Below the pieces are notes generated by a model that searched no databases, was not told the origin of the DNA, and saw only the letters and a program-made list of their open reading frames with translations. Shown piece by piece: positions 10,131 through 19,016 of a stretch of DNA of 28,946 nucleotides (its first letter is position 1; each line of letters opens with the position of its first letter). This DNA comes from Chara braunii (Eukaryota; Streptophyta; Charophyceae; Charales; Characeae). The stretch covers positions 1,048,754 to 1,077,699 of the forward strand of contig BFEA01000501.1 of NCBI GenBank assembly GCA_003427395.1, in the 5' to 3' direction. The position numbers and the translations under genes were made by a program.

Positions 10131-10192
10131 GGGCAGGTGTGGGAGGGTGTGGGAGGGTGTGGGAGGGTGTGGGCAGGTGTGGGCGGGTGTGG
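10131..10192 (+). repeat. G-rich minisatellite, six 10-bp units
   Basis: Units of the form GGGNNGGTGT repeat exactly every 10 bases: gggcaggtgt, three of gggagggtgt, gggcaggtgt, gggcgggtgt, then gg. The regular GGG runs could form G-quadruplexes on the plus strand. Confidence 0.9.
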
Positions 10193-11219
10193 ACAAGGTT
10201 CAATTAGTTCCCGGGTACAGGTGGGTCAGGATGAGGTCGTGAGCGCGGGTGGGTCTGGGTAAGGGTGTTTTGGTGCAAAGTTTCTAAAAATAATTGGGGG
10301 ATTGGGCGAGAGTGGGCGAGACTATAAAAATCAGGGTGGGTCAAGTGTGGATGGAGGTAAAACCGAAAATGCTCAGCTTTGCTGCAAATGCATGCGGCCA
10401 GGCCAGCGAACATCAGCAAAGAAAAGGAAGATGCAGCCGAACGGTAGCTGCTCCGCTCATCAGCAGCCATAGCTGCGCTGAGGTGGAAGAAGGTTGGCAC
10501 TAGGGCTGGGGCGATCAGGGGAGAGGACTGTGGTGGGAAAAAGGTGGATTTACCTGGCAATAGCCAAAGAGCACAGTTGTGGTGGTTAGACTCTGCAGCA
10601 TTGTTAGGTGACAGGAGAGTGGACAGGGAGAGAAGTAGACTGTATGTAGGAGAGTAGCATAGACTGTCACATCATAGCAGAGCTGTTATTGCGTTTATTC
10701 TGACGAGTGAAGTTTGGCTTTCTTTATCAACAGACTTCAGTCTCCGTGTGTTCTCATATGGTGTGCTCTCGGCCGTGTAAATCTGCTTTCGACTTTGCTC
10801 ATATATGCATGGTCTGCTTAGAGTCTTTAGCTACTCGGAAAATTTGTGCTCTGATTGATTGGTCCTTGCACAAGGATGAAGTGCATAAATTGAGAAATGG
10901 AAAACAGTTGGGAGGGCAGAAAAAAGACAAGAAACAGTTCTCTCACTGTCGCTGTCTACCTCTCTCTCACAAACACACACACAGACATCACAGTTCATCA
11001 TCCTCTCTCCTCTTCCTCACCACCATTGCCATTTGAAAAATATTTCTGTCTACCTAGAAGCATGAGCTGTACAGGGTTGCCTGCCTGCCAAACGCCAACC
11101 CCAACCGCAGACCGTTTTCCAGCCGACCAGTAGGGCCTACCGCCATCCACTGATTTTTCTTCAAATCTGAGTTACGGGCTGCACTACGCTTGCTGAGGTC
11201 AGCCCAAATACGCTGAGAA
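10193..11219. other. Intergenic, no supported gene
   Basis: I see no domain or long frame that stands above chance on either strand. A short (AC)n tract lies near 10970-10985. A single CCATAGC motif occurs near 10466. Confidence 0.4.
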
Positions 11220-11233
11220 ACTTTTGTGGTTGC

Positions 11234-11345
11234 AGGGAGGTAGCGGGGGGTATAGAGGGGTGATAAGGGGTATTGGGGGGGGTAATGAAGGTGTTGGGGG
11301 GCGGTTTGGAGGTGTTGAGGGGGTGTATAGGGCTATTGGGGGTCG
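11234..11345 (+). repeat. G-run-rich tract next to the assembly gap
   Basis: Repeated runs of 4 to 9 G separated by short T/A spacers (such as GGGGTATT) fill this stretch. It is likely quadruplex-prone and hard to sequence. This may explain why the assembly breaks 30 bases later. Confidence 0.7.
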
Positions 11346-11372
11346 CTGAGGTAGCCAGACGGGACCCTCCCT

Positions 11373-11407
11373 NNNNNNNNNNNNNNNNNNNNNNNNNNNN
11401 NNNNNNN
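11373..11407. other. Assembly gap (35 Ns)
   Basis: Thirty-five undetermined bases. The true distance is unknown, and the two sides may not be adjacent in the genome. Confidence 1.
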
Positions 11408-11433
11408 CACATCTAGATGTGTATAAGAGACAG
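11408..11433. other. Leftover Nextera mate-pair junction adapter (artefact)
   Basis: 11415-11433 is exactly the 19-base Tn5 mosaic end AGATGTGTATAAGAGACAG. It is preceded by CACATCT, the end of the same sequence reversed, as in the circularisation junction of Nextera mate-pair libraries. This is library adapter, not genome. Any reading frame across it, including one that would start at 11419, is false. Confidence 0.97.
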
Positions 11434-12050
11434 GGGGGGGGGAAGGGCCCCGTATTCCTCGTTGAATATAGCTTTTTTTTTGAAGGGCCACAAGCAGAGA
11501 ATCTGCAGGGCTCTTATATCACAGCAGAGAGACTGGACGAATTTTGGATAAGCAAGGAGCAGGCCAGCAATATATCTTCTGGATCCGAATTCAGGTCTGT
11601 GCTGCAGCAGTTATGGGCTACAACTACTTGCTGCTGTAGCTCTCTCATCTTTCTTTTGTTTTCCTTTTCCTACAAGCAGTGACCCTAAGGGCCTGGCTCC
11701 ACTCGTCACCACTTGCACAAAAGACAAAACATATGGCAGCGTATGATTCCATGTTCTAGCAGAAGATTCATTCTAGTTTTGCACATTTGGTGAGTAGTGG
11801 AGGGAAGCCCTGAAAATCACATGGTGAGTTGGCCTGCTACTGCCCAGATAATCACGTCCTCCGTGGTCCCATAACTGCTGAAACAAGGACCTTAATGTGA
11901 ATCTACGCCATATATAGTTGACGTGCTGCTGCCCTGCAATGTGTTCGAGAAGTGCCACTTTCGTGCAGAGGAGGCCCTTGCTAATTCTTTGCAGGGGCCT
12001 CTAGGATTACCCGCAGAGGTTCTCTGACAATGTTAAAGGGCTATTTGTTT

Positions 12051-12051
<1 letters not shown>
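11434..12051. other. Intergenic, no supported gene
   Basis: It begins with a G run after the adapter, then mixed-composition sequence. Short frames exist but none shows a domain. Its linkage to the left side of the gap is uncertain. Confidence 0.4.

Positions 12052-12112
<61 letters not shown>
12052..12112 (+). repeat. (CT)n microsatellite
   Basis: An uninterrupted CT alternation of about 61 bases. Shorter CTCTCT pieces follow to about 12140. Confidence 0.98.
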
Positions 12113-12116
<4 letters not shown>

Positions 12117-12185
12117 ATGTCTCTCTCAGGCTCTCTCTCGCAGAAGTTTTCACACACATCGCAGCGGTGTTTGTGGTGTTATTAG

Positions 12186-12448
12186 GGGTGCCGATGACCC
12201 CCGACCAGCAGGTGCCGACCAGCTGACCGGTCGGCTGGTCGGCGACCAGTCAAGGGCTGCTGACCGTCGGGGTGTGCAACACTGGAGCTGCATGTAACCC
12301 CGCAAAAAAAAAAAAAAAAAAAAAAAACAATTGTGCAGGGTGCCGATGACCCCCGACAAGCAGGTGCCGACCAGCTGACCGGTCGGCTGGTCGGCGACCT
12401 GTCAAGGGCTGCTGACCGTCGAGGTGTGCAACACTGGAGCTGCATGTA
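12186..12448 (+). repeat. Duplicated GC-rich hairpin unit with internal poly(A): possible dimeric SINE-like retroposon
   Basis: A unit of ~111 bases occurs at 12186-12296 and again at 12338-12448 (period 152) with only a few differences. Between them is a run of 24 A (12304-12327). An A-rich stretch also follows the second copy. Each unit contains a 30-base dyad (12214-12243 and 12366-12395): the 10-bp arms GCCGACCAGC and GCTGGTCGGC are perfect, and GACCGGTC sits in the middle. Unit plus A-tail, repeated, looks like a dimeric short retroposon. I see no clear pol III A and B boxes and no sure target duplication, so a simple tandem duplication is possible. Confidence 0.55.
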
Positions 12449-12930
12449 GAAAAACAAAAAGAACATATCTCATGCAAACCCCTCCGCTGTGTCAAGCCTA
12501 CCTGTAGAGAGCTGCCCGACTAAAATTCCGCTTCAAGTGCTGTGAACATTGGTACAAGCCAACAGCGCCCAACGGAATCACCACCACTGCAAGTCAACCA
12601 CAAAGCAGGAAGACAACAAAAGTGAGATTTGTGATTACGAGTCAACCTGGTCGAGTTTATGAGTGATTAGGGAGAAACACGTCAGGAAGCACAACCTCTG
12701 ATGGACACCAAGTATCCTACCCGTTCATGGAATGTTGGAATACCCCACGGCTTCCTGGTTCGGTGCAAACACCCTGAAAGCCCTTAGAGGTGCAGGCAGA
12801 ATGAAGAGTTTGCTACTTTCCTACTCAAACATAATGATTTGAGACACAGTGGCATATCCCCCACCTGGTTACTACTATATAGTTACCGCACTCATGCCTG
12901 CTTTATGCTCAGATTAGATATAGCGAATAT
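12449..12930. other. Intergenic, no supported gene
   Basis: It starts A-rich after the second hairpin unit, then mixed composition up to the end of the minus-strand family B LTR. Nothing recognised. Confidence 0.4.
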
Positions 12931-12934
12931 CCAG

Positions 12935-14297
12935 TTCACGAGCATCCATCCATCCATCCATCCATCCATCCTGGCCCATTTTCGAAGTATACATTCATCT
13001 GAAAGTACAATGCCATCCAACTGCAAAAAGAAACGAATGAACTTGAGAGGAGAGAGAGGGAAAGAAGAAGAAGAAGAAGTAAGAAAGAAGAAGAAGATGA
13101 TGTACTCCAGCATAGACCAATGACAAGGCTATTCTTCTTCGCCAACCAATCTCTTCCTCCTTATCTCCTCCCCTCTTATTCAAACAAGAGATAATAATAA
13201 TGTTGAATGACTGAACCAGAATCAATGTCCGAATCCCACTTCTACTGCAGGCACAACATGAGGTCCATCATAGCCATGGCCACCCTTACTCTTCCTCTAC
13301 ATACAGGCCGAGGCTATGGCGGAGCACTGAGGGCTCTCCCTCCTGTCCAAAGGACAACCCAAAGCAGCTATGTCGCTGCCCTTCTGTCCCAAGGTCAACA
13401 CNATGCAGCTATACCGCTGCCCCACTCAACCGCCATGCCTGACTCTGCCCCGAGCTTCCTTGATGCGGCACTACCCCCACTGGGGCCTTCCAGATGCAGC
13501 GCCTAACAAGGTGATGAAGATGGTGTCTGCCATAGCCAGGTAAGTACCCCACCACTCTCCTCCTTGGTCTCCTTCTCCCTCCCCCTCCTACCGGTAGAGT
13601 TCCACCATAGCCAAGGTGGAAGCTACCGGCTTCTTCCTCCCATCAGCGCTGTAGTACCCAGCGCCACTCCAGCCAGCGCTCCAGCAGCGAACTTGCACAC
13701 TGAAGAATGAGGCAGAGCTCTTGCCTCGGCCTCTTGATATAGCGGCCTGCTTGCCTGCTGGGCGACTTCCAGGCCGCTCGGCCTCCCAAGCAACCGGTAC
13801 CTCCTCCCTTTCGGAGGGAAACATCATTCCAGACTATGATATTGCCCGTACAGGCTCTAGACTCAGACTGGATGGACTGGTACTGGGCCTCTAAGAGTGC
13901 CAACTTTGTCTTCTTCTGCTCGGCCTCGAGTACCCGGCACATCTACTGCGACTGGGTGCGGTACCGGCCTACCTGCTACTTGAGTGTTTTTCCGCTGCTC
14001 TAAGCATCGTGGGCCCCAGGCTCCGCTACTTGAGTGTTTTCCCTGCTGCAACCCTCAATGCCATGGCCACAGGTAAGTACCGGCCCTACGGGCCTGCCAA
14101 ACAAGCTAGTACCCTTGCGGGTCACACACACACTCATGCCGACAAGCACTCAGACAGGCACGCAAGTCCACAGGCACACACACATACAGACTTAGAAAAC
14201 ACAGCAGAATGCGGGAATCTCAGCAAGGCATCCATTCCATCGCCAGAACTTCAGAAATCAGCAGTGTTCTCAGTCTGTTTTACGGCGGGTCATTACA
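12935..14297 (-). repeat. 3' LTR of family B, minus-strand copy
   Basis: On the minus strand it begins TGTAATGACCCGCC at 14297, right after the purine tract. It aligns with gaps along its whole length to the plus-strand LTR at 20652-22048. Shared landmarks are the ACTCAAGTA repeats, the block around TTTCCCTCCGAAAGGGAGG, and the tail GG(A/G)TGGCATTGT. The far end is blurred by a (CATC)n expansion at about 12943-12970. An N is at 13402. Short frames inside it are not genes. Confidence 0.8.
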
Positions 14298-14311
14298 CTA
14301 ACCCCCCCTCA
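14298..14311 (-). other. Polypurine tract of family B, minus-strand copy
   Basis: On the minus strand, GAGGGGGGGTTAG precedes the TGTAATG start of the LTR. The plus-strand copy has the equivalent GAGAGGGGGGTAG in the same place. Confidence 0.75.
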
Positions 14312-14365
14312 AGAGCGAGGTCCCTTCGAGCGAGTAACTCACTCAGAGTCCTTGCATAATGCATC

Positions 14366-15772
14366 CTAAGCGTAAATAGCAAACAGAGATCGGGTATGTT
14401 CCGTAGGAGTGAGGGTAGCAGTGAATTTAGGCTGCTGTTCAGAACTAATGAATCGTTCATATGCATTGATTACACGCGGGGCACTCTGCAGCAAGTCTTT
14501 CTTAGCGATCCAGTAGAAGTCATTCAACGGGTGGTACAGAAAATGGACTTTGTACTGTCTGTTTCTTACCTTTCCACTGTGCTCGACAATTCCATCAACC
14601 TCGTGACCGCCATTGATTGCGCGGGGAATCATTGATTCTCGATACGGAAAAGTTTCAGGTGAATCATACGGAAACAACTTTGACACATGAAAGACTGGGT
14701 ACATGCGCAGATGAGTAGGCACGTCGATCGTGTAAGAAGGACCAAAGGAGTCGTCTCCTACTCGGTTCAGCACTTTCCACAGACCGTAGTACTGAGGAAG
14801 AAGCTTCCGTGATACACCTTCTTCTTCAGAAAACTCAGACATCTTAACCCAAACATAACTTCCCACTGTGAAAGGGTCGGGCTGGCGCTTTTTGTTTGCA
14901 TGCTTAATCATGGCACTGCGTCGCCTTTCCATAGCTGCGACAGCGACTATGAGCAAACGATCAAACTTAGCACCGTAGCCTGGCTGGCCAGGTGTCAGGC
15001 CAGGTGGCTGTTCAAGAAACAGATAGGATAGAGGATTGCGAATTTTCCACCCCAGGTGCAGCCGGTTAGGTGTCATCCCGGTGGAGGAGTGTATGGAGTT
15101 GTTGTACAACCCCTGCACAATCGGCAACTCCTCATCCCAAGAGTTCTGATCAGGCACAATTAGAGCTCGGAGAAGTTGGATCACAGTCTGGTTGATCTCC
15201 TCGGCCAGACCATTGCGTTCGGGATGTCGACCAGATGTCATCTTGAGTTTGATGTCATAGATGTAGGAGGAGAAGTCCTTCCAATCTGCACTTATGAACC
15301 TAGTGTCCCGGTCACTCACGAGAGTTTTCGGGGGCCCATACTGCAGAATGTACTTCTTATGAAACTCTTTGATCACAAGGTCAGTTGGGGCGTGAGGTGG
15401 TAATGGAATCAGATTCAGAAATTTTGAAAAGCGGTCAATGATCACCATTACTTGCAAATATCCATTCCTACTCTTCTTTCCCATGTCAGTGAAGTCGATG
15501 GAAAGAGACTCACTCGAGCCATCAGGAATAGGAAGAGGATGCAGCAGCCCATAGGGCTTTTGCCGAGACAGTTTGATGCGTTGACAGACTTCACACTCAG
15601 CCACAAACTTCCGTGCCATTCCTTTCATTCTAGGCCATACAAACTTTTGCAGCAGACTTCCGTATGTTTTCTCAAAACCGAGGTGTCCACTCCGGTCATG
15701 AGCCAAGTCCAAGAAGTGAGTAAGGATCGGCTCATGGTTGGGTACACACAGTCGCTCGTGCTTCCCGTAATG
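14366..15772 (-). pseudogene. Integrase and Pol C-terminal tail of family B, largely intact frame
   Basis: The frame is open from just after TGA (15773-15775) down to the stop at 14366. The part from 15712 alone gives 448 residues. Counting from there, the zinc-binding residues are H5, H10, C40 and C43. The catalytic triad is D73 (SIDFTD), D134 (VSDRD) and E171 (GLAEEIN), so spacing is D-60-D-36-E, normal for this family. GSYVWVKM, YYGLWKVL and YPVFHVSKLFP follow, then a degenerate chromodomain-like tail (RQYKVHF). All catalytic residues are kept, which is unusual in this window. It has no start of its own and would be made by cleavage of Pol. I label it a pseudogene because RT and RNase H are deleted upstream. 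Confidence 0.85.
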
Positions 15773-15839
15773 TCAGAAAAGTAAGCCCTTACATTCATGG
15801 AAATCAGGCTGACTGCTAGAGTCAGCCCGAATCTGCTCA

Positions 15840-15925
15840 AGGATATGCATTCTTTCTTGTGATTCTATTCAGTCTGCAGTAATCGATACACATCCGTAGT
15901 TTACCTCCTTTCTTTGGTACAAACA
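15840..15925 (-). pseudogene. Reverse transcriptase fragment of family B, minus strand
   Basis: About 28 codons matching the RT segment [17 protein letters not shown], then NRITRKN, nearly identical to the plus-strand copy at 17881-17960. On its 3' side the sequence jumps straight to the codons before the integrase zinc finger, marking a deletion. On its 5' side it abuts plus-strand gag sequence, so longer frames across 15926 are artefacts of the junction. Confidence 0.8.
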
Positions 15926-15927
15926 GA

Positions 15928-16177
15928 ACTTCCATGCAGGCTTTGGAGCAGCATTTGACTGGTTTGTACACCATTCCAAACCTAGGATGGACTGACGTGT
16001 CTTGCATGGATGTAGTTATGGGAGTGGCCCCTAAAGAATATGGAAGTGGAGGACTTCCATGCAGGCTTTGGAGCAGCATTTGATTGGTCTGTTCACCACT
16101 CCAAACCTGGGATGGACTGACGTGTCTTGCATGGATGTAGTTACGGGAGTGCCCCCTAAAGAATACGTCTCCCGACT
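15928..16177 (+). repeat. 125-bp tandem duplication within family B gag
   Basis: The sequence starting acttccatgcaggctttgg occurs at 15928 and again at 16053, with a handful of substitutions. Both copies read as Gag in the same sense. At the seam, ATGGAAGT (16040-16047) faces ACTTCCAT (16053-16060) across five bases, a small palindrome that includes the start of the unit. Confidence 0.88.
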
Positions 16178-16713
16178 AGGACTCAAAGACCATATGACTT
16201 GGTGAGAGCTACTGACGGGTCTGGTCAATCTAGAAGCCAAGGACCTCACCAAGCGTGCAAAGGCACCCACTGCAGGTAGAACCTCGCAACGCAAGCGGTA
16301 CGGAAGCAGCAACCAGCTTGCCCTGCATAAACATCGGGAGGCTGAGGATCAGTCTTATGCGGATGATTTGTCTCTAGATGACGATCTAGAGTCGAACTCC
16401 GACGTGGGATGTTCTACATCAGGCCTTGAGTCTGACATGAATGCTGAAGAAAAATGTAATGCCTTTAAAAAGACTGCTTCAAGCAAAGGGCCTTAACCGT
16501 AGTCCGGGTAAGGGAACTATAGCACACCTCCCCAAGAATGCAAAGATCCCTGAGAAACCGGAGGATGCTTCTACCAAGCCTTGGGAAGCCCTCCACATCA
16601 GTCAAAAGGAATGAGAGAGAAGATCCAAACTGCGTGTGTGCTTGCATTGTCAGAAGCCTGGGCACGCTGTGCAGGACTGTTATCGTCTGCACGGAAACAG
16701 GCAAAGGGCGTAG
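15928..16713 (+). pseudogene. Gag C-terminal part with zinc knuckle, family B plus copy
   Basis: Structural Gag. In frame 0 the second tandem unit reads [11 protein letters not shown], then [15 protein letters not shown], then a TGA in place of an expected codon, then LLTGLVNLEAKDL and an acidic, Ser-rich stretch to TAA 16494. This resembles the C-terminal part of retrotransposon gag capsid domains. The frame then shifts, and a canonical CCHC knuckle (C-x2-C-x4-H-x4-C) is read at 16639-16680: Cys 16639, Cys 16648, His 16663, Cys 16678. TGA at 16612 and TAG at 16711 bracket it. The N-terminal half of Gag is missing. Confidence 0.75.
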
Positions 16714-16997
16714 AAGAATTGTCAGCACTCTATACGACAAGGGAAGTTCAACCGTCAGTTGCAGGCCCCTCCAAGGAGCCTGAATCTGATCAACAGCCTG
16801 CTCTTGAAGCCCGGACCGATGTTGAATCCAATGCTGCTGCAGTCTAAGTACTTTACACTGAGCCTTGGGAGGAGACTACGAAAGTTGACTTCCACTCTCA
16901 CCTGAAACATTGGTTGCAGCTCAAGCAGCAACGCCGTGTTCAAGGGAGTGTGGAGCTGACCTTCTCTAAGTTGCTCATTAACCCCTGATACATCCGC
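16714..16997 (+). pseudogene. Gag-Pol linker remnant, family B plus copy
   Basis: Frame 3 from about 16714 to the stop near 16847 is Ser/Glu/Pro-rich, as linkers between knuckle and protease often are. The following ~130 bases read as KHWLQLKQQ-like sequence leading to the protease, with a TGA ten codons before the active site. Confidence 0.45.
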
Positions 16998-17558
16998 GTG
17001 CTGATTGATAGTGGCTCAACGACTAACTTATTTTCTCCTAACGGGATTCGTAAGGCGGGCCTGGGAATGAAGCAACTGGAATTGCAGAACCCTTGTCAGA
17101 CCAAGGTAGGCAACCAACAAGTTGTCACCTCAACACATGCTGTCAAAGGTGTGCGCGTCACTTTTGACAAGGATCGCACTTTCACACATGAGCTGAACTT
17201 TTACGTCATGGACAAGTGTCCTTTTGACGCGGTCATTGGCTTGGGCTGGTTAAAGGCTCATTGCCTAAGGACCACGTGGGCAGATAATCAGTTCGTGGTG
17301 CATGATGCCAAGGGAAACGAGCTTACCGTTCTATTGAACGAGACGCGCGAGTCCCCTGTGACTCTATCGAGTGCAAACAAATTCTGCAAATCAGTGCGTA
17401 GGCGCAAGGAAGCTGAGCATGTGCATGTAGCTCTTGTAAAGCCTCTCCATGTGCCTTCAACTTTTGTTGCATTTTCTTCCTCCGAAAGTAATTCTACTTC
17501 TACTACCTCTACTTCTGTTCCATCTACTTCTACTGTAAAAAAAACAGTCTACTTCTGA
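16998..17558 (+). pseudogene. Retropepsin-like protease, family B plus copy
   Basis: Aspartic protease of the element. The active-site loop is LIDSGSTTNLFS at the start of the frame, with standard Asp-Ser-Gly. CPFDAVIGLGWL follows at residues ~73-84, the usual second signature (hydrophobic-hydrophobic-Gly). The C-terminus is a Ser/Thr-rich linker. The stop at 17556-17558 comes from a frame change at an eight-A run (17537-17544): one base fewer would join this frame to RT. The needed change is in the +1 direction, so it is not a -1 slippery site. There is no proper ATG; the GTG at 16998 is only the edge of the open frame after a TGA. Confidence 0.8.
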
Positions 17559-18606
17559 TCCAAGTACTTCAAATTCAGTTGTAATTGCTACAAGTTCTCA
17601 ATCTGGTTTTCTCTCTCTTGATGAGGATGATCCTCCACCAGAAGTCCCAACAAACATTCGCCGTGTATTAGATCGATTTCCTGAAGTTTTGGTTGAACCT
17701 CGTGGAGTTCCCGAGCGTCCGGTCAAGCACAAGATCGAGATAATAGAAGGGAGTGTTCCTCCAAAGGGTTGCGTCTACCGTATGGGACAAGGCGAGTTGG
17801 AGGAGTTGAGGAGACAAATTGATGACATGATCGATCGTGGATGGATTAGGCCTAATGAGTCTGAGTTCAATGCACCTGTCTTGTTTGTGCCGAAGAAAGG
17901 AGGCAAACTCCGGATGTGTATTGACTATCGTGGCCTCAATCGGATCACCAAAAAAAATGTTTATCCCTTGTCGTGCATAGATGATCTGCTAGATGTTGCA
18001 GGTGGGTGCAAGGTCTTCTCCAAGATCGACCTCAAATCTGGCTACCACCATATTGAAGTTGATCCGAGCGACCAGCACAAAACTGCATTCAAAACACGCG
18101 ATGGGTCGTACGAATTCATCGTTATGCCCTTCGGTCTTACGAATGCACCAGCCACATTTCAGTGCCTCATGGACAAGGTCCTTCGCCATCAGCTCAACAG
18201 GTTTGTTGTTGTTTACCTCGACGACATCCTGATTTTCACCAAGTCCATGGAAGAACACGTCAAGCACCTTGCGGAGGTTTTGCATGTCCTCGAGGCGGCA
18301 CAGTTGCACCTCAACTTAGAGAAATCTGAGTTTGGAAGGGACAGCGTCCTCTATCTTGGGCATCGATTGTCTGCAAACGGCCTTGAGTCGAAGGCAACCA
18401 AGGTTGAGGTCATACGAAAGTGGCCTCAACCGACAAACATACGTGAACTGCGTTCTTTTCTTGGTTTGGCCTCGTATTATCGAAAGTTTGTGCCCAATTT
18501 TTCTGTCATTGCTCACCCACTCTCGAGACTAACAAGCAAGAATGTTGCCTATGCATGGTGTGAGAAATGTGAGACTGCGTTCCAAGCCATGAAAATGCTT
18601 TGGTAA
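17559..18606 (+). pseudogene. Reverse transcriptase, family B plus copy (best preserved RT)
   Basis: RNA-dependent DNA polymerase. The frame continues from the linker and has a 305-codon open part from 17689. The motifs in order are [62 protein letters not shown], the catalytic YLDD at residues 176-179 (18214-18225), LGHRLS, and SFLGLASYYRKFVPNFS. No stop interrupts the domain. It ends at a frameshift near 18598 just before RNase H. GLTNAPATFQ is intact here but broken in family A. Confidence 0.9.
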
Positions 18607-19016
18607 GTTGTCTTGTGCTCCGCATTGCAGATCCCAACCTCACGTTCGTTGTCACTACGGACGCGAGCCAGTATTGGACTGGTGCAATGCTGCAACAAGA
18701 TGATAGCGATGACCTGTGTCCGCTCGAATATTATAGAAAACGCATGCCCAGCCACAAGGTAGCTACCTCCACATATATGCGTGAGCTCTATGCTTTGCGA
18801 GAGACGCTCACACATTGGAAGGACTACGTCTTGGGTCGCCATTTCAAGGTCTACTCAGATCATCAGACCTTGCAGTGGATTAAAACACAAACTGATCTCT
18901 CTCCAACGCTGACCCGCTGGTTGCATGACATTGATGTTTACAATTTTGAATTGAAACACAAGAAAGGTTGTTATAACCGTGTTGCTGATGCTTTGTCGCG
19001 CCATCCTGAGTTTTGA
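18600..19016 (+). pseudogene. RNase H, family B plus copy
   Basis: RNA-strand nuclease of the element. Motifs are FVVTTDASQYWTGAMLQQDD with a catalytic Asp, MRELYALRETLTHWKDYVLG with Glu, YSDHQTLQWIKT with Asp, and NRVADALSRHPEF at the end. It overlaps the RT frame by a few bases in a different frame, which I read as a one-base indel near 18598, not as a programmed shift. Confidence 0.85.

Larger units (their letters stand above)
12935..15925 (-). mobile_element. Family B Ty3/gypsy element, minus-strand copy, truncated and internally deleted
   Basis: Read on the minus strand, this copy has a scrap of reverse transcriptase, then integrase, the Pol tail, a purine tract and the 3' LTR. It is the same family as the plus-strand copy at 15928-22048: integrase, LTR start and LTR interior all align. 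Sequence from the middle of RT to just before the integrase zinc finger, about 1.1 kb in the sister copy, is missing. Its 5' half (gag, protease, start of RT, 5' LTR) is absent because the copy ends at the head-to-head junction near 15926. Confidence 0.85.

Noticed and set aside
10097-10215. Possible tRNA-like or pol III box (ggttcaattag)
   Set aside because: Only a partial B-box resemblance, no paired A box and no cloverleaf.
9628-10560. Pro/Ser-rich frames on both strands
   Set aside because: Low-complexity C-rich DNA is open in several frames at once; no motif or start context supports a gene.
11161-11412. Minus-strand frame across the gap and plus-strand frame beginning at 11419
   Set aside because: Both run through Ns or adapter, so they are artefacts.
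13042-13100. GAA/AAG repeats as a coding charged region
   Set aside because: They align to the microsatellite zone of the family B LTR.
15837-16312. Minus-strand frames joining an RT motif to a Cys-rich N-terminus
   Set aside because: The N-terminal part is antisense to plus-strand gag; the joint is the head-to-head junction, not a gene.
17537-17545. Programmed -1 frameshift site at the eight-A run between protease and RT
   Set aside because: The RT frame needs a +1 change (or one A fewer), so a -1 slip would not reach it. An indel is simpler.
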